This document shows, piece by piece, positions 24,377 to 33,489 of a DNA stretch of 34,238 bases. Source of the stretch: CAZWSC01 sp964636385. Its GTDB lineage: Bacteria > Eisenbacteria > RBG-16-71-46 > CAIMUX01. A program made the translations under genes and the position numbers. Below the pieces are notes generated by a model. It was given only the letters and a program-made list of their open reading frames with translations, was not told the DNA's origin and made no database searches. Numbering within the stretch: position 1 is the stretch's first letter; every line of letters starts with the position of its first letter. The DNA lies in contig CAZWSC010000057.1 in NCBI GenBank assembly GCA_964636385.1, positions 1 through 34,238 of the forward strand, read 5' to 3'.

Positions 24377-27300
24377 CTACCGGGTCAGGATCAACTTGCG
24401 CGTAGTCTCGTTCTGGCCTGCCTGCAGGCGGTAGAAGTAGACACCCGCCGGGAGCAGCTCGCCGCGATCGCTCATGCCGTCGAAGGAGACGACATGGAAG
24501 CCGGACTCGTGGCGGCCGCTCGCGAGGCTGGAGACCTTCCGTCCGGAGACGTCATAGACACTCAGGTTGGCCGGTCCCGCCTCGGGCAGTGAGAAGACGA
24601 TCGTTGTTGTGCTGTGAACCGGATTCGGCCTGGCCGAGTAGAGCCTGAAGCTGGCCTCTCCGCCCGAGAACGGGCCGAGGTCACGGTTACCGCGAGCCAG
24701 CACCATGCCGCTCTCGGAGCGCAGGTCGAAGCCCAGGTCGATGTCGCCCGGGTTGTCGTCCAGGATCCGGAAGGTCGCACGGGCAACCACGCCCGAGCCG
24801 CTCACTCCCGGGGTGTCCTGGTCGAGGCGGGCAGCCATTGCCTCCAGCCAGCCCAGCCCGCAGCGATGCAGGAAGAGCGAGCCGCTGGCACCCTCGAGGT
24901 GACCACCGTTCTCAATGCTCACCAGCTCGAGCTGGTCAGGATCGAAGCCCAGGTTGAATAGTGCGGTTGTAAGGTTGTCCGCGTTCTCCACGACCAGGTC
25001 GACCGTCATCAGGTCGCCCACCTTCGGGCTGACCAGGTGGCTGACGGTGCGGGCCGTCGCCTGACCAGGGACCGGATCACCCGCAACCACAGGGCGGCTG
25101 TCCGTCGAGAAGTTCAGGTTGCTGCCCGGGATCGCGCGGGCGAAGCCCTGGTTCGCATACCAGGAGTACATGGTCGTGAAGGCGAGGATGTCGTCCACGT
25201 CCCACTGCCCGTCCGGCATCGAGATGACGTCCGGAGCCGTGCCGCTGATCGGTCCGATGTCGGCGATCTGGTCGCGGACGCCGTTCACACCGTTCCAGCC
25301 GAGCGAGAAGACAACCAGGTCGTCATAACCGATGATGCCATCCGGTTTGGGTGCCAGGTTCGGAAGATACCCGTCCGCTCCCTCTCCGGCAGTGGCAAGG
25401 TCACCGAGGTAACCGAACCGCAGCAGGATGTTCTGGATCGTCATCATCTCCGGCGACTCGCCGTGGATGTTGCTCATCCCGGATCCGGTGGTCAGGATCG
25501 TGATCTCGCCGTTCGCAAAGCGGGTTTCCGGAGTGATGGCCGCGGCATCAGCCTTGACCGTCATCATGGCCATCGTGTGCGGCCCGACACTGGTCAGACC
25601 GATCGGGGTCTCGAGAGCCGCACTCGAGACTGTGAACGTGCCGTTGGTGTTGTCGAAGCCGGTGAGGGTCTGCGACAGGTTGTACCCCGACTCGTCCCAG
25701 CCATCGCCAGGGGCGATCCCTTCGACCGTGACCAGTGCGGGGTCGAAGGTGCCGCTGTAGCCCACCGTGATGACGCTGTCCGGGTATGCGACCTGCAGCT
25801 TCACAACCCTCTCCAGGTTGTTCTGGAGATAGAGGTAGTAGTCGCCGTCGATCGCGTCGGCCAGCATCAGGCTGGGCAGCAGCGAGGAGTCGATGCAGAG
25901 GAGCCTGTTGGCGCCGGCTGCAGCCGTAGCAACGGTTACACCGTTGGAGTCCTTCATCCTTGCGAAGAGGTAGTACCCGCCCTCGGCCAGGCTGCGGTCA
26001 GGAGGCGTGCCTCCCGGCGACTGGGAGAAGACCCAGGTCGCGCTTGTCGCCGTCGCAGGCGTTGTGCCGACGGGGAAGGCGAGCTTCGCCGTTGCCGCGT
26101 TGAAGGTCGTGACAGTGTCATAGTAGAAGTCGATCCAGCCGCCCGCGGGAACGTTGCTCGTGGTGAAGCTGAACCTGTAGGAGCTGCTTGGCGGGAAGCA
26201 GTTGGGCAGTTCACTCTGGCCGGCGAAGCTCAGCGTGATTGTCGGGGTCGGAGACTCCTGGTACTTGGTCACGGTGCCGCGCAGGGCATCACAGGCATAG
26301 ATATCGAAGTCACTGCCGTTCGGCATGAAGGCAATCCCCTCGATCTGCGCGAACAGACCCAGCGAGTTCCCGGCATCGCCGAGGGTGGTATCCCAGATCG
26401 GCGCCGTCGAACCGCCGGAAGAGGCGGCAGCCAGGTCCTTGTAGATGACGATGCGGCTGTTCCCCTGGTCGGCGACAGCCACGTAGACGTCGTCATTGCC
26501 ATCAACGCCTACGATCACGTCGACCGGGTTGCTCAGGAGATCGTTTGCGCTGGAGGCGATGCTCCACTGGCACACGTACTCCATCCTGGCCGGAATGCCC
26601 GAGTCTGCCGGATGGAAGGCGAACTTCTGAATGCGGCCGTTCCCGGTGTCGGCAACATAGACATCATAGACGCCCAGGCTGCTGTTCCAGCGGGCGGTGA
26701 CTCCGCGCGGGGCCGCGAACCGGCCCGGCCCGGTTCCGCTCGTGCCGTAGCGAAGAACATCCGGGGTGGTCTCGTAGGTACCGAGCTCCCAGGTGCCGAC
26801 CGGGGCAACCATACCGTGGATGCCGTCTCCGAAGCGGATCATGCCGGTCTGCCAGTCGATCTCGAAGACTTCATCGTCAGGGCCGGTGACGCCAAGGTCG
26901 TCGACGCGGGTCCACTCCGCCTCACTTGCACCGCCCGGATCGAACGTAATCGTCTCCAGGCTGTTCTCGGCAATCGGGAAGGCATTGGTGAAGATAACGC
27001 GATCCGGAGTCGCCGCCGCGATGGTGTACCTGTAGTCTATGTCGGCAGTGGCACCAACCAGGCCGGCCCCTGCGGGCTGGGCCGCGGAGGTGTGCTCATC
27101 GCCGGGCAGCCAGTCGTTCGTGGCTGTCGGGTCGGCAGGGTCCGCCGAGATGACCTTGATCCGGTCAGCGCCCGTGTCGGCCACGAAGAGGTAGCGGTCG
27201 GAAACTGCCTTCGTGGTAGTAAGGGTGTTGCTCCCGGTGCCTGCTCCGTTGTCGATCGTGACGTCTAGGCCCGGAATGCCCAGGAAGGTTGCCGCCATAT

Positions 27301-28384
27301 CGGCCCTGACTGCTTCATTGACGAGCACGCGTCCGGTTGTGACGTTGGTCACAGTCACATTGCCGACGGCCTCCACCACCGTATAGACGTGGCCGGTGAC
27401 CTGGCTCGCGTCCCTGACGGTGGCGCCGCCGACGATGTCGCCGCCGCCCGTCACCGCAGCCGCCGCAACGCGCGTCGGGCCGCCCCTGGCAACCGCAACG
27501 TCGTACGGATTGGTGAGGAGGTCGTCATACGCCTCGCGATACGTGATCGAACCGTCGGCGTCCATGAAGTAGTAGAAGAGGGTCGTCGAGCCCTCGGAAT
27601 CGAGGACGAAGAGATCGTCGCTGGTACCGTCGGTCATGTTGGCGACGGCCGCGATCGAGCGGAGGTTTCCGAAGCTCGTCGGCCCCGTGGACGTCCCCTC
27701 GGTAATCGTCTGCATGACGACCGAGGCGCCTTCGGAGGTGCCGTAGTCGACATCGCCCACGCCGAAGGCGGCCGTGCCCCCGCCCTCATAGTCCGTGATG
27801 GCATAATTCAGAGTGATCGACGATTCATCGGACAGAGAGCTGGCCGGTAAGTCGATGATCGGACCGGGGTCGGCCGCATAATCGATGGTGTACACCTTGT
27901 CGGCAGCAACGAAGCCGGTCAGGTTTGCCACACGCGTCCACACATCGCCGTCGATGACCACGACCTCTGAACCCGGAAGGACGAAGTCCTCCGCCGGATT
28001 GACGTATTCGTCAAGCCAGATCTCGTCGTCGTCGTACTCACCGGCTGCTGCAGCGCCTCCGGCGTTCCACACGAACGTATTGTCATTCACATAGACGGCG
28101 TTAGCCTCGAATGCCTGGATCCGCTTGTTGCCGGAATCCAGGACGTATACGACATCGCGGTCGTCGGCCTTCTGGGATACCGCCACCGCGTAGGGCAGTA
28201 TGAAGGGTACGTCGATGACCGGATTGTCAACCATCTGGTTGACCGTCGGAGCATTGATCACCCTGTAGTAGGGACCGTTCCACTCCAGGATCGCGTCGTA
28301 CTGCACCGCCGCATGAACAGCGATGGGCGTCCCAAGCGCCAGGACGACCAAGGTCCCCAGCAGGATGCCCTTGAACCTTGACAT
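24377..28384 (-). CDS. Giant secreted NHL-repeat protein with cohesin-like, dockerin-like and FlgD-like sorting domains (copy 2)
   Basis: 1335 residues. A classic signal peptide (1 to about 25, ending AVHAA) is followed by NHL-type motifs at 77-93 (VVYVLDSGNKRIQAFE), about 397-412 (YLFVADTGADRIKVIS), 571-586 (DVYVADTGNGRIQKF) and 631-649, which predict a beta-propeller. An FGDG module is at 518-521. Then come an Ig-like stretch (about 690-830), cohesin-like domain 1 (850-960), the doubled PDG segment (PDGIIGYDDL from 1014; PDGQWDVDDI from 1057), cohesin-like domain 2 (about 1105-1220) and the C-terminal FlgD-like domain (about 1246-1335; ARPNPVHSTTTIVFSL, GVYFYRL). Start chosen at ATG 28384: AAAGGAGG six bases upstream. 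The open frame continues to 28591 without protein character. A terminator follows the gene. Confidence 0.9.
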   Translation of the reverse strand: MSRFKGILLGTLVVLALGTPIAVHAAVQYDAILEWNGPYYRVINAPTVNQMVDNPVIDVPFILPYAVAVSQKADDRDVVYVLDSGNKRIQAFEANAVYVNDNTFVWNAGGAAAAGEYDDDEIWLDEYVNPAEDFVLPGSEVVVIDGDVWTRVANLTGFVAADKVYTIDYAADPGPIIDLPASSLSDESSITLNYAITDYEGGGTAAFGVGDVDYGTSEGASVVMQTITEGTSTGPTSFGNLRSIAAVANMTDGTSDDLFVLDSEGSTTLFYYFMDADGSITYREAYDDLLTNPYDVAVARGGPTRVAAAAVTGGGDIVGGATVRDASQVTGHVYTVVEAVGNVTVTNVTTGRVLVNEAVRADMAATFLGIPGLDVTIDNGAGTGSNTLTTTKAVSDRYLFVADTGADRIKVISADPADPTATNDWLPGDEHTSAAQPAGAGLVGATADIDYRYTIAAATPDRVIFTNAFPIAENSLETITFDPGGASEAEWTRVDDLGVTGPDDEVFEIDWQTGMIRFGDGIHGMVAPVGTWELGTYETTPDVLRYGTSGTGPGRFAAPRGVTARWNSSLGVYDVYVADTGNGRIQKFAFHPADSGIPARMEYVCQWSIASSANDLLSNPVDVIVGVDGNDDVYVAVADQGNSRIVIYKDLAAASSGGSTAPIWDTTLGDAGNSLGLFAQIEGIAFMPNGSDFDIYACDALRGTVTKYQESPTPTITLSFAGQSELPNCFPPSSSYRFSFTTSNVPAGGWIDFYYDTVTTFNAATAKLAFPVGTTPATATSATWVFSQSPGGTPPDRSLAEGGYYLFARMKDSNGVTVATAAAGANRLLCIDSSLLPSLMLADAIDGDYYLYLQNNLERVVKLQVAYPDSVITVGYSGTFDPALVTVEGIAPGDGWDESGYNLSQTLTGFDNTNGTFTVSSAALETPIGLTSVGPHTMAMMTVKADAAAITPETRFANGEITILTTGSGMSNIHGESPEMMTIQNILLRFGYLGDLATAGEGADGYLPNLAPKPDGIIGYDDLVVFSLGWNGVNGVRDQIADIGPISGTAPDVISMPDGQWDVDDILAFTTMYSWYANQGFARAIPGSNLNFSTDSRPVVAGDPVPGQATARTVSHLVSPKVGDLMTVDLVVENADNLTTALFNLGFDPDQLELVSIENGGHLEGASGSLFLHRCGLGWLEAMAARLDQDTPGVSGSGVVARATFRILDDNPGDIDLGFDLRSESGMVLARGNRDLGPFSGGEASFRLYSARPNPVHSTTTIVFSLPEAGPANLSVYDVSGRKVSSLASGRHESGFHVVSFDGMSDRGELLPAGVYFYRLQAGQNETTRKLILTR

Positions 28385-28459
28385 TTCTTTCCTCCTTTGC
28401 GCGCCTCCCGCGCACTCCCTGCTCGGAGGCCCGTTCGGGCCCCTTCCCTGGCATTGCCC

Positions 28460-28473
28460 GCGCCGATCGGCGC
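28460..28473. promoter_or_regulatory. 14-base perfect palindrome upstream of the giant NHL gene
   Basis: GCGCCGATCGGCGC lies about 75 bases upstream of the start codon, in the 218-base gap after the FN3 lipoprotein gene. It has the size of an operator for a dimeric regulator, but one palindrome in GC-rich DNA can be chance. No clear -35/-10 pair was found near it. Confidence 0.3.
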
Positions 28474-28602
28474 TAAGGCCTCTCATCCTTGATGGATCAC
28501 GCCTCGACGGCGATCCCCTAGGGCCGTCCCGCTGTCGGCCCGGAGGAACCGGTCCGGGAGAACGGGACTGGACTCTGCATGTGGTAGACATTCGGCAACC
28601 TC

Positions 28603-29751
28603 CTACTCCTGCTTTAGGACCACAGCGTTTCGAACATGGAACATGAGCTCGTGTCGGTTGTGGTCCAGGAGGCGGGTCTCCGCCTTCCCGTCGCCGTTAA
28701 GATCGTCGACGATCAGGCGCAGGGGGCTGTTCGTGCCGCTACCACTGGCGCGAGCCCGGAACAGGGCAACCTCGCCCCCGCCGTTGGCGAGAGTGCCCGT
28801 GGGAACATCTCCCTGGAACTGGATCTCCCAGCTGGCCGAGTACTGGACAAGGCCGTTGCGGGAATCGTCCCTCTCAAGCAGCCATAGCCCCGCATTGCCG
28901 CGGTTGGCCGACCAGAAGTCACCCGGCCGAACCGAAATCAGGCTCATGACCGAGGGGTCGTAGCTGAGAAGGAAGGAAAGCCCTGCAAGATTCGACGCGT
29001 TTCGGATTACCAGGGCGAACTCGAACGTGTTGCCGTCGACGACGGTGATCGTCTCCGGATCGATCTCCAGGCTTGGAAGCTCCTTCGTGCGGAACGTGTC
29101 GTCTTCGCTGTACGAGGTCAGGCTGGCGTAGTTCTTCGCCTGGATGCGGAAGTGGTAGACCTCGTTCTCCTCCAGGTCGGTCAGCGTCACGGCGTGGGAG
29201 CGCTTGTGGTCCATCTGATTCGTCTGAACGCTGCCCAGTTCGTACATCGATGAGAACCCGTACGAGACGACGCCGACCGTTCGGTCGTCGGTGGACCACG
29301 TGACGGTGGCGGAACCAGGCGTTATGCCGATCACCTCGATCGCGTATATGACCGGAGCTGTCGTGTCGTGTATGTCCGGGTTGACGAGTGTGCGGAAGGA
29401 ATCGGGCTCCGTCCCGACCCGGGGACCGAGCGGGCTGGCAGCGGAGATCTGGTACCAGTACTCGGTGTCGGCCTCGAGATTCGGCAGAACCGCCTCGTGC
29501 TGCGACGCCAGGCTCGAGGAGACGGTTCGTGTCAGCGCCGTCTTCTCGCGCCCGTACTGGACGGTGCCCACTGTCTGGTCGGTCGTGGTCCAGCTGATCA
29601 CGGCCGAGGTGTCGGTCGGGCTCGCGCTGACCATCCGGATCTCCAGCTCCGTCTTGCCCAGGTCATCGCCGTCTGTTCCGGTGCTGCTCATGCCGCACGA
29701 AGCGACAGCCAGCAGGACTGCGGGCAGGAGGACCAACATCCGTCTTATCAT
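28603..29751 (-). CDS. Lipoprotein with two fibronectin type III domains and a cohesin-like domain
   Basis: 382 residues. A short signal ends in lipobox VASC (Cys19), predicting a lipid anchor. Two fibronectin type III domains follow at about 35-122 and 130-223, each with the ISW or VTW strand and the EYWY or VYHF late strand. Residues 227-382 form a cohesin-like sandwich (NTFEFALVIRNASNLAGLSF, LSYDPSVM) that ends with DLNGDGKAE (350-358), a calcium-loop-like motif. ATG 29751 is chosen for CAGGAG six bases upstream and the immediate signal peptide; ATG 29787 is possible. It is the first gene of the secreted-protein block and lies 218 bases before the 1335-residue giant. It may display or dock partners at the surface (inference). 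Confidence 0.87.
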   Translation of the reverse strand: MIRRMLVLLPAVLLAVASCGMSSTGTDGDDLGKTELEIRMVSASPTDTSAVISWTTTDQTVGTVQYGREKTALTRTVSSSLASQHEAVLPNLEADTEYWYQISAASPLGPRVGTEPDSFRTLVNPDIHDTTAPVIYAIEVIGITPGSATVTWSTDDRTVGVVSYGFSSMYELGSVQTNQMDHKRSHAVTLTDLEENEVYHFRIQAKNYASLTSYSEDDTFRTKELPSLEIDPETITVVDGNTFEFALVIRNASNLAGLSFLLSYDPSVMSLISVRPGDFWSANRGNAGLWLLERDDSRNGLVQYSASWEIQFQGDVPTGTLANGGGEVALFRARASGSGTNSPLRLIVDDLNGDGKAETRLLDHNRHELMFHVRNAVVLKQE

Positions 29752-30076
29752 CCGTGACTCCTGTTGAAGGCCCGGTCGAGTCTTCATCCGCTCCCCTGCC
29801 GGGGTGACTACGGCCGTTCTGGGCCTTCTTCCCTGTGTGCCTTCGCAATGCCCCGGATCACTGCACTGCCGGTGAACCCTCACCGCAGGCGCAAGAGGCA
29901 TTCTCATATCCCCATTCGTCATCGGCCCGGGGGGGCTTTAGGGCAAAAAGGCAAGCTGTCCGTCGCATCGTGCATTGCAGGGCATGGGGCTTGCGGGAGG
30001 GATCCGGGGGCACTATCCTTGACCGTCGCCGCCGGCGGGGAAAGCCGGGCGCCAGGGGTTCCAGCCAGGGGATCAG
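29752..30076. other. Divergent region between the FN3 lipoprotein and nadA
   Basis: 325 bases with no supportable gene. It contains a candidate nadA promoter (listed separately) and a CAGGAG ribosome site for the lipoprotein. The open frames crossing it on both strands are arginine- and proline-rich and lack any family resemblance. Confidence 0.5.
29991..30019 (+). promoter_or_regulatory. Candidate nadA promoter
   Basis: TTGCGG (29991-29996), a 17-base spacer and TATCCT (30014-30019) precede the nadA start by about 57 bases. The -10 matches 4 of 6 and the -35 matches 4 of 6. Confidence 0.4.
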
Positions 30077-31030
30077 ATGCGGGACGAGGGAACAGCCACC
30101 ATGCGGGACCAGGATCTCGCGGCGGAAATCAGCCGGCTGAGGGCGGAGAAGAAGGCGGTCGTCCTGGCCCACTACTACCAGGATGGGCCGATACAGGATA
30201 TCGCCGACTTCGTCGGGGACAGCCTTGCCCTTGCCAGGAAGGCGGCGGAGACCGACGCAGACATGATTGTCTTCGCCGGAGTCCACTTCATGGCCGAAAC
30301 GGCGAAGATCCTTAACCCGGACAGGCCCGTCCTTGTGCCTGACCTGGAGGCGGGGTGCTCACTGGCCGACGGGTGCCCCGCCCACGCCTTCGGGAAGTGG
30401 CTGAAGAACTACCCTGATCACGAGGTCCTCGTCTACATCAACACCTCAGCGGCCGTGAAGGCGATCGCCACGCTCACCTGCACTTCCTCCAACGCGGTCA
30501 GGATGGTCGCCTCGATCCCGGAGAACAGGCGGATCGTCTTCGCACCGGACCGCCACCTCGGCAGGTACATCATCAGCCGGACGGGGCGCGACATGGTGCT
30601 CTGGCCGGGAACATGCCAGGTGCACGAGGTCTTCTCCGCCAGGAAGATCATCGCCCTCAAACGGGAACATCCGGATGCCAGAGTCGCCGCCCACCCCGAA
30701 TGCGACCGCGCAGTGTTGCTGCTGGCAGACCACATCGGCTCGACGGCGGACCTGCTCCGATACGTGCAGCAGGACGATGCGGAGAGCTACATCATCGCGA
30801 CCGAACCCGGCGTGATCCACCAGATGCAGAAGGCTGCCCCCGCGAAGAAGTACATACCCGCACCGGTCGAGGGCGCCTGCGAGGCCTGCCGGCTCTGCCC
30901 CCACATGCGGCTGAACACGATGGAGAAGCTGTATCTCTGCCTGCGCGACGGCAAGCCCGAGGTGATGGTGCCGGAGGAGATCCGCGACGCCGCCCTGCGC
31001 CCGGTCCAAAGGATGCTCAGCCTGAGTTGA
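30077..31030 (+). CDS. nadA: Quinolinate synthase A
   Basis: Condenses iminoaspartate with dihydroxyacetone phosphate to quinolinate in de novo NAD synthesis; oxygen-sensitive 4Fe-4S enzyme of the cytoplasm. The 317 residues include LAHYYQ near the N-terminus, a GCS segment with Cys94, GTCQVHEVF with Cys180, and the CEACRLC motif (Cys268, Cys271, Cys274) matching the CxxCxxC region of E. coli NadA. These Cys positions include the three cluster ligands. ATG 30077 has AGGGG upstream; ATG 30101 is an equally plausible start and begins nearer to the usual N-terminus. nadB and nadC are not in the window. Convergent with the exchanger gene, 14 bases away. Confidence 0.96.
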   Translation: MRDEGTATMRDQDLAAEISRLRAEKKAVVLAHYYQDGPIQDIADFVGDSLALARKAAETDADMIVFAGVHFMAETAKILNPDRPVLVPDLEAGCSLADGCPAHAFGKWLKNYPDHEVLVYINTSAAVKAIATLTCTSSNAVRMVASIPENRRIVFAPDRHLGRYIISRTGRDMVLWPGTCQVHEVFSARKIIALKREHPDARVAAHPECDRAVLLLADHIGSTADLLRYVQQDDAESYIIATEPGVIHQMQKAAPAKKYIPAPVEGACEACRLCPHMRLNTMEKLYLCLRDGKPEVMVPEEIRDAALRPVQRMLSLS

Positions 31031-31044
31031 GGCTTGCGCCCGGC

Positions 31045-32091
31045 TCAGCGGGCCAGGGCGTAGTTCATGATGAGGTAGCCAACGTACATCGCGAGCAGCG
31101 GTACGCCGTACCAGCGCCGGAACTCCCCGGCACGCACCGCCCGGAAGATGAACACCCGGAACAGCGCCAGGATCAGCAGCAGCACGGGCAGGTGAAGGAG
31201 GAGGAAGACCTCCGGAATCCTGGCCCCGGGGTCGATGATCGACAGGCGGGCTGCCGAGGCGGAAGCACCTGCCACGAAGAGCACATTCAGGATGTCCGCG
31301 CCGATCACGTTGCCGACCAGAAGTTCGACGTGTCCTTTGCGCACTGCCGTCAGGCCGACCACGAGTTCCGGGAGGCTGGTCCCGAACGCCACGAGCGTGG
31401 ATGCGAGAACGACCTCGGACACTCCCCAGCGGAGTGCCAGCTCCTCCATGCAGACTATCAGCACGTGTCCGAAGAGAACGACCATGGCCAGGCCGACCAC
31501 GAACTGCATGGTCAGCACGGCCCACGGCCCTGCATGCACTGCGGCGGCGGGTGCGGCGGACGTGCCATCGGCAGGCGCAGCGGCGCCCCCGGCCTGGGCG
31601 CGAACCTGGTGCGCCTTCCCCCAGCGGACCGAGACCCACAGGTACCAGCCCAGGATCGCGACCAGTACGAACCCCATCCAGCGCTCGATGGCCGCCTCCG
31701 CCCCCCCCAGCACCCACTGCGAGTAGCAGAAGAGAGCCAGCAGGGCGGCGGCGCCGAACTGGACCCACCCCTGCCGATTCAGGATGAAGCGGTCCGCGGG
31801 GATGCGCCGGGCGATCAGGCAGCCCAGCCCGAAGATCAGCCCGGTGTCTGCGATGATCGAGCCGACCGCGTTCCCGAGTGCGAGACCGGGGCGGCCGGTC
31901 CAGGCGGCCATTACGGAGACAGCCGCTTCGGGGCTGGTCGTCCCAAGAGAGACGATGGTCGCGCCCACGATGATCTTGGGTATCCCCAGGCCGAGGGCGA
32001 TGCCGGATGCGCCCTCCACGAGCCAGTCGGCTCCGCGAATCAGCCCGTAGAACGACACGGCCGCGATCAGCAGGAGCAGCCACTGCGGCAT
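31045..32091 (-). CDS. CaCA-family sodium/calcium (cation) exchanger
   Basis: Inner-membrane antiporter of about 348 residues with ten or so predicted membrane helices. The two inverted alpha-repeats are clear. The first has GATIVSLGTTSPEAAVS followed by GNAVGSIIADTG, and the second has STLVAFGTSLPELVVG followed by GNVIGADILNVL. Their acidic residues coordinate the transported cation. A hydrophilic Ala/Gly-rich loop separates the halves. It resembles YrbG-type exchangers; the ion pair is not proven by sequence. ATG 32091 fits the family N-terminus but has no ribosome site; ATG 32163 is an alternative, and a good promoter lies upstream of both. The same frame stays open far upstream through the namZ region, but that part is not coding. 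Confidence 0.92.
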   Translation of the reverse strand: MPQWLLLLIAAVSFYGLIRGADWLVEGASGIALGLGIPKIIVGATIVSLGTTSPEAAVSVMAAWTGRPGLALGNAVGSIIADTGLIFGLGCLIARRIPADRFILNRQGWVQFGAAALLALFCYSQWVLGGAEAAIERWMGFVLVAILGWYLWVSVRWGKAHQVRAQAGGAAAPADGTSAAPAAAVHAGPWAVLTMQFVVGLAMVVLFGHVLIVCMEELALRWGVSEVVLASTLVAFGTSLPELVVGLTAVRKGHVELLVGNVIGADILNVLFVAGASASAARLSIIDPGARIPEVFLLLHLPVLLLILALFRVFIFRAVRAGEFRRWYGVPLLAMYVGYLIMNYALAR

Positions 32092-32217
32092 CTCGGTGAA
32101 CCAGGATGTCGGAATCAGGTGCTCCAGGAGAGTGCTCCTCTGATTGGGTTGACGCCGCCGCATCCCGTCGTGCCGGGGAGGCGCCGCTTCCGCCAGCTTG
32201 TGATCATGAACCCGGTG

Positions 32218-32247
32218 ATTCAAGATGGAGGGCGGTCCGGCTGTCAA
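32218..32247 (-). promoter_or_regulatory. Candidate promoter for the cation exchanger
   Basis: On the complement a perfect TTGACA (32247-32242), an 18-base spacer and TTGAAT (32223-32218) face the exchanger gene. Initiation near 32211 would leave a leader of about 48 or 120 bases, depending on the start codon. A weaker pair reading the other way (TTGTGA 32198-32203, CAAGAT 32221-32226) could serve namZ, so the two promoters may overlap. Confidence 0.5.
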
Positions 32248-32295
32248 ACCAAATCCTGGGGTCTTCGGCTGGACTGAGAAGGAGAAGGGGCGTCC

Positions 32296-33483
32296 ATGAA
32301 GATCGGACTCGACCGGATCGTCACATCGAGGCTTCAGATTCCCGGCAGGGGCAGGATCGGACTGGTCTGCAACAACGCATCCCTCGACAGCCGCCTCGCC
32401 GGAGCGCCTGCTGTTCTCGCATCCATCCCCGGTATCCGCCTGGAGCGGATCTTCTCCCCGCAGCACGGGTTCGCCGGTGAGAAGCAGGACAACATGATCG
32501 AGTCTTCCGACGGCATGCACCCGGCGCTGGGAGTACCAGTTATCAGCCTGTACGGCCGCGTGCGCGAACCCGCGCCGGAGATGCTGGACGGGCTGGATGC
32601 GGTGATCATCGACCTGCCCGACGTCGGCACGCGGGTCTACACATTCCTGATCACCGCCCTTTACTGCATGAGAGCATGCGCACGGGCCGGAATCCCGGTG
32701 ATGGTCCTGGACCGACCAAATCCCCTTGGCGGAGTGCTGGTCGACGGGCCGCTGCTGAAGCCGGGGTTCGAGACATTCGTCGGCCTCATCCCTGTCCCAA
32801 TGTGCCACGGGTTGACGGCCGGGGAGTACTGCAGGTTCGGCGCTGATACCCTGAAGCTGGACCTGTCGCTGCAGGTGGTGACGATGGAGGGCTGGTCGCG
32901 GCGAGTGCGGCACCGCGACACCGGTCTCCCCTGGGTTCCGCCTTCTCCAAATCTGCCCACTCCTGAGGGGGCCGAGGTCTACCCGGGCATGGTGATGCTG
33001 GAAGGGACGAACATTTCCGAAGGCCGGGGCACCACGCGTCCGTTCGAGATCTTCGGAGCGCCCTGGATCGATCCGTACCGGCTGGGGCCGTTCCTTGGGA
33101 GAAGGGTCGATGCAGGGTTCGAGATCCCTGGGGGGCTCCTCCGTCCTGTTGCATTTCAGCCGACCTTCCACAAGTACCAGGGCGATACTGCCGGCGGCTT
33201 CCAGATCCACGTTACTGACCAGGACCGCTTCTTCCCGGTCGAGACGGCGGTCGGCATCCTGCACGCAGCTCGTACGCAGTATCCGGAGCACTTCCGATGG
33301 AAGCTTCCGCCGTACGAGTACGAGGAGGTGCACATGCCGATCGACTGCATTGCCGGGACGGACCGGCTGCGACTGGACCTGGAGCGCGGTGCATCTCCCG
33401 CGGAGATTACGGCATCGTGGGAGAATGACCTGGCCGACTATCTGGATACGGCCGCGCCGTTCCTTCTGTATCCGGAGGAGTGA
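32296..33483 (+). CDS. namZ: Exo-beta-N-acetylmuramidase NamZ (DUF1343, GH171)
   Basis: 395-residue protein of the DUF1343/NamZ family, which releases N-acetylmuramic acid from non-reducing ends of peptidoglycan fragments during wall recycling. Characteristic parts are GLVCNNAS near residue 22, FSPQHGFAGE (about 53-62), DLPDVGTRVYTF, VLDRPNPLGG, the LEGTNISEGRGTTRPFE segment and FQPTFHKYQGD. No clear signal peptide is visible in the first 25 residues, although some relatives are secreted. AAGGAGAAGGGG precedes ATG 32296. The next gene, a sugar-1-phosphate nucleotidyltransferase, begins 6 bases after the stop, which suggests one operon. Confidence 0.93.
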   Translation: MKIGLDRIVTSRLQIPGRGRIGLVCNNASLDSRLAGAPAVLASIPGIRLERIFSPQHGFAGEKQDNMIESSDGMHPALGVPVISLYGRVREPAPEMLDGLDAVIIDLPDVGTRVYTFLITALYCMRACARAGIPVMVLDRPNPLGGVLVDGPLLKPGFETFVGLIPVPMCHGLTAGEYCRFGADTLKLDLSLQVVTMEGWSRRVRHRDTGLPWVPPSPNLPTPEGAEVYPGMVMLEGTNISEGRGTTRPFEIFGAPWIDPYRLGPFLGRRVDAGFEIPGGLLRPVAFQPTFHKYQGDTAGGFQIHVTDQDRFFPVETAVGILHAARTQYPEHFRWKLPPYEYEEVHMPIDCIAGTDRLRLDLERGASPAEITASWENDLADYLDTAAPFLLYPEE

Positions 33484-33489
33484 AGGTTC

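Noticed and set aside
25037..27268. 743-codon open frame on the plus strand
   Set aside because: Antisense to the 1335-residue NHL protein, in the same relative frame as the 948-codon shadow over the paralogue.
30446..32083. 545-codon open frame on the minus strand
   Set aside because: Overlaps nadA antisense and the exchanger in another frame; Arg/Gly/Pro-rich with no domain.
32092..33333. Long N-terminal extension of the exchanger frame
   Set aside because: It runs antisense through namZ, is hydrophilic and lacks family similarity; the CaCA protein begins near 32091 or 32163.
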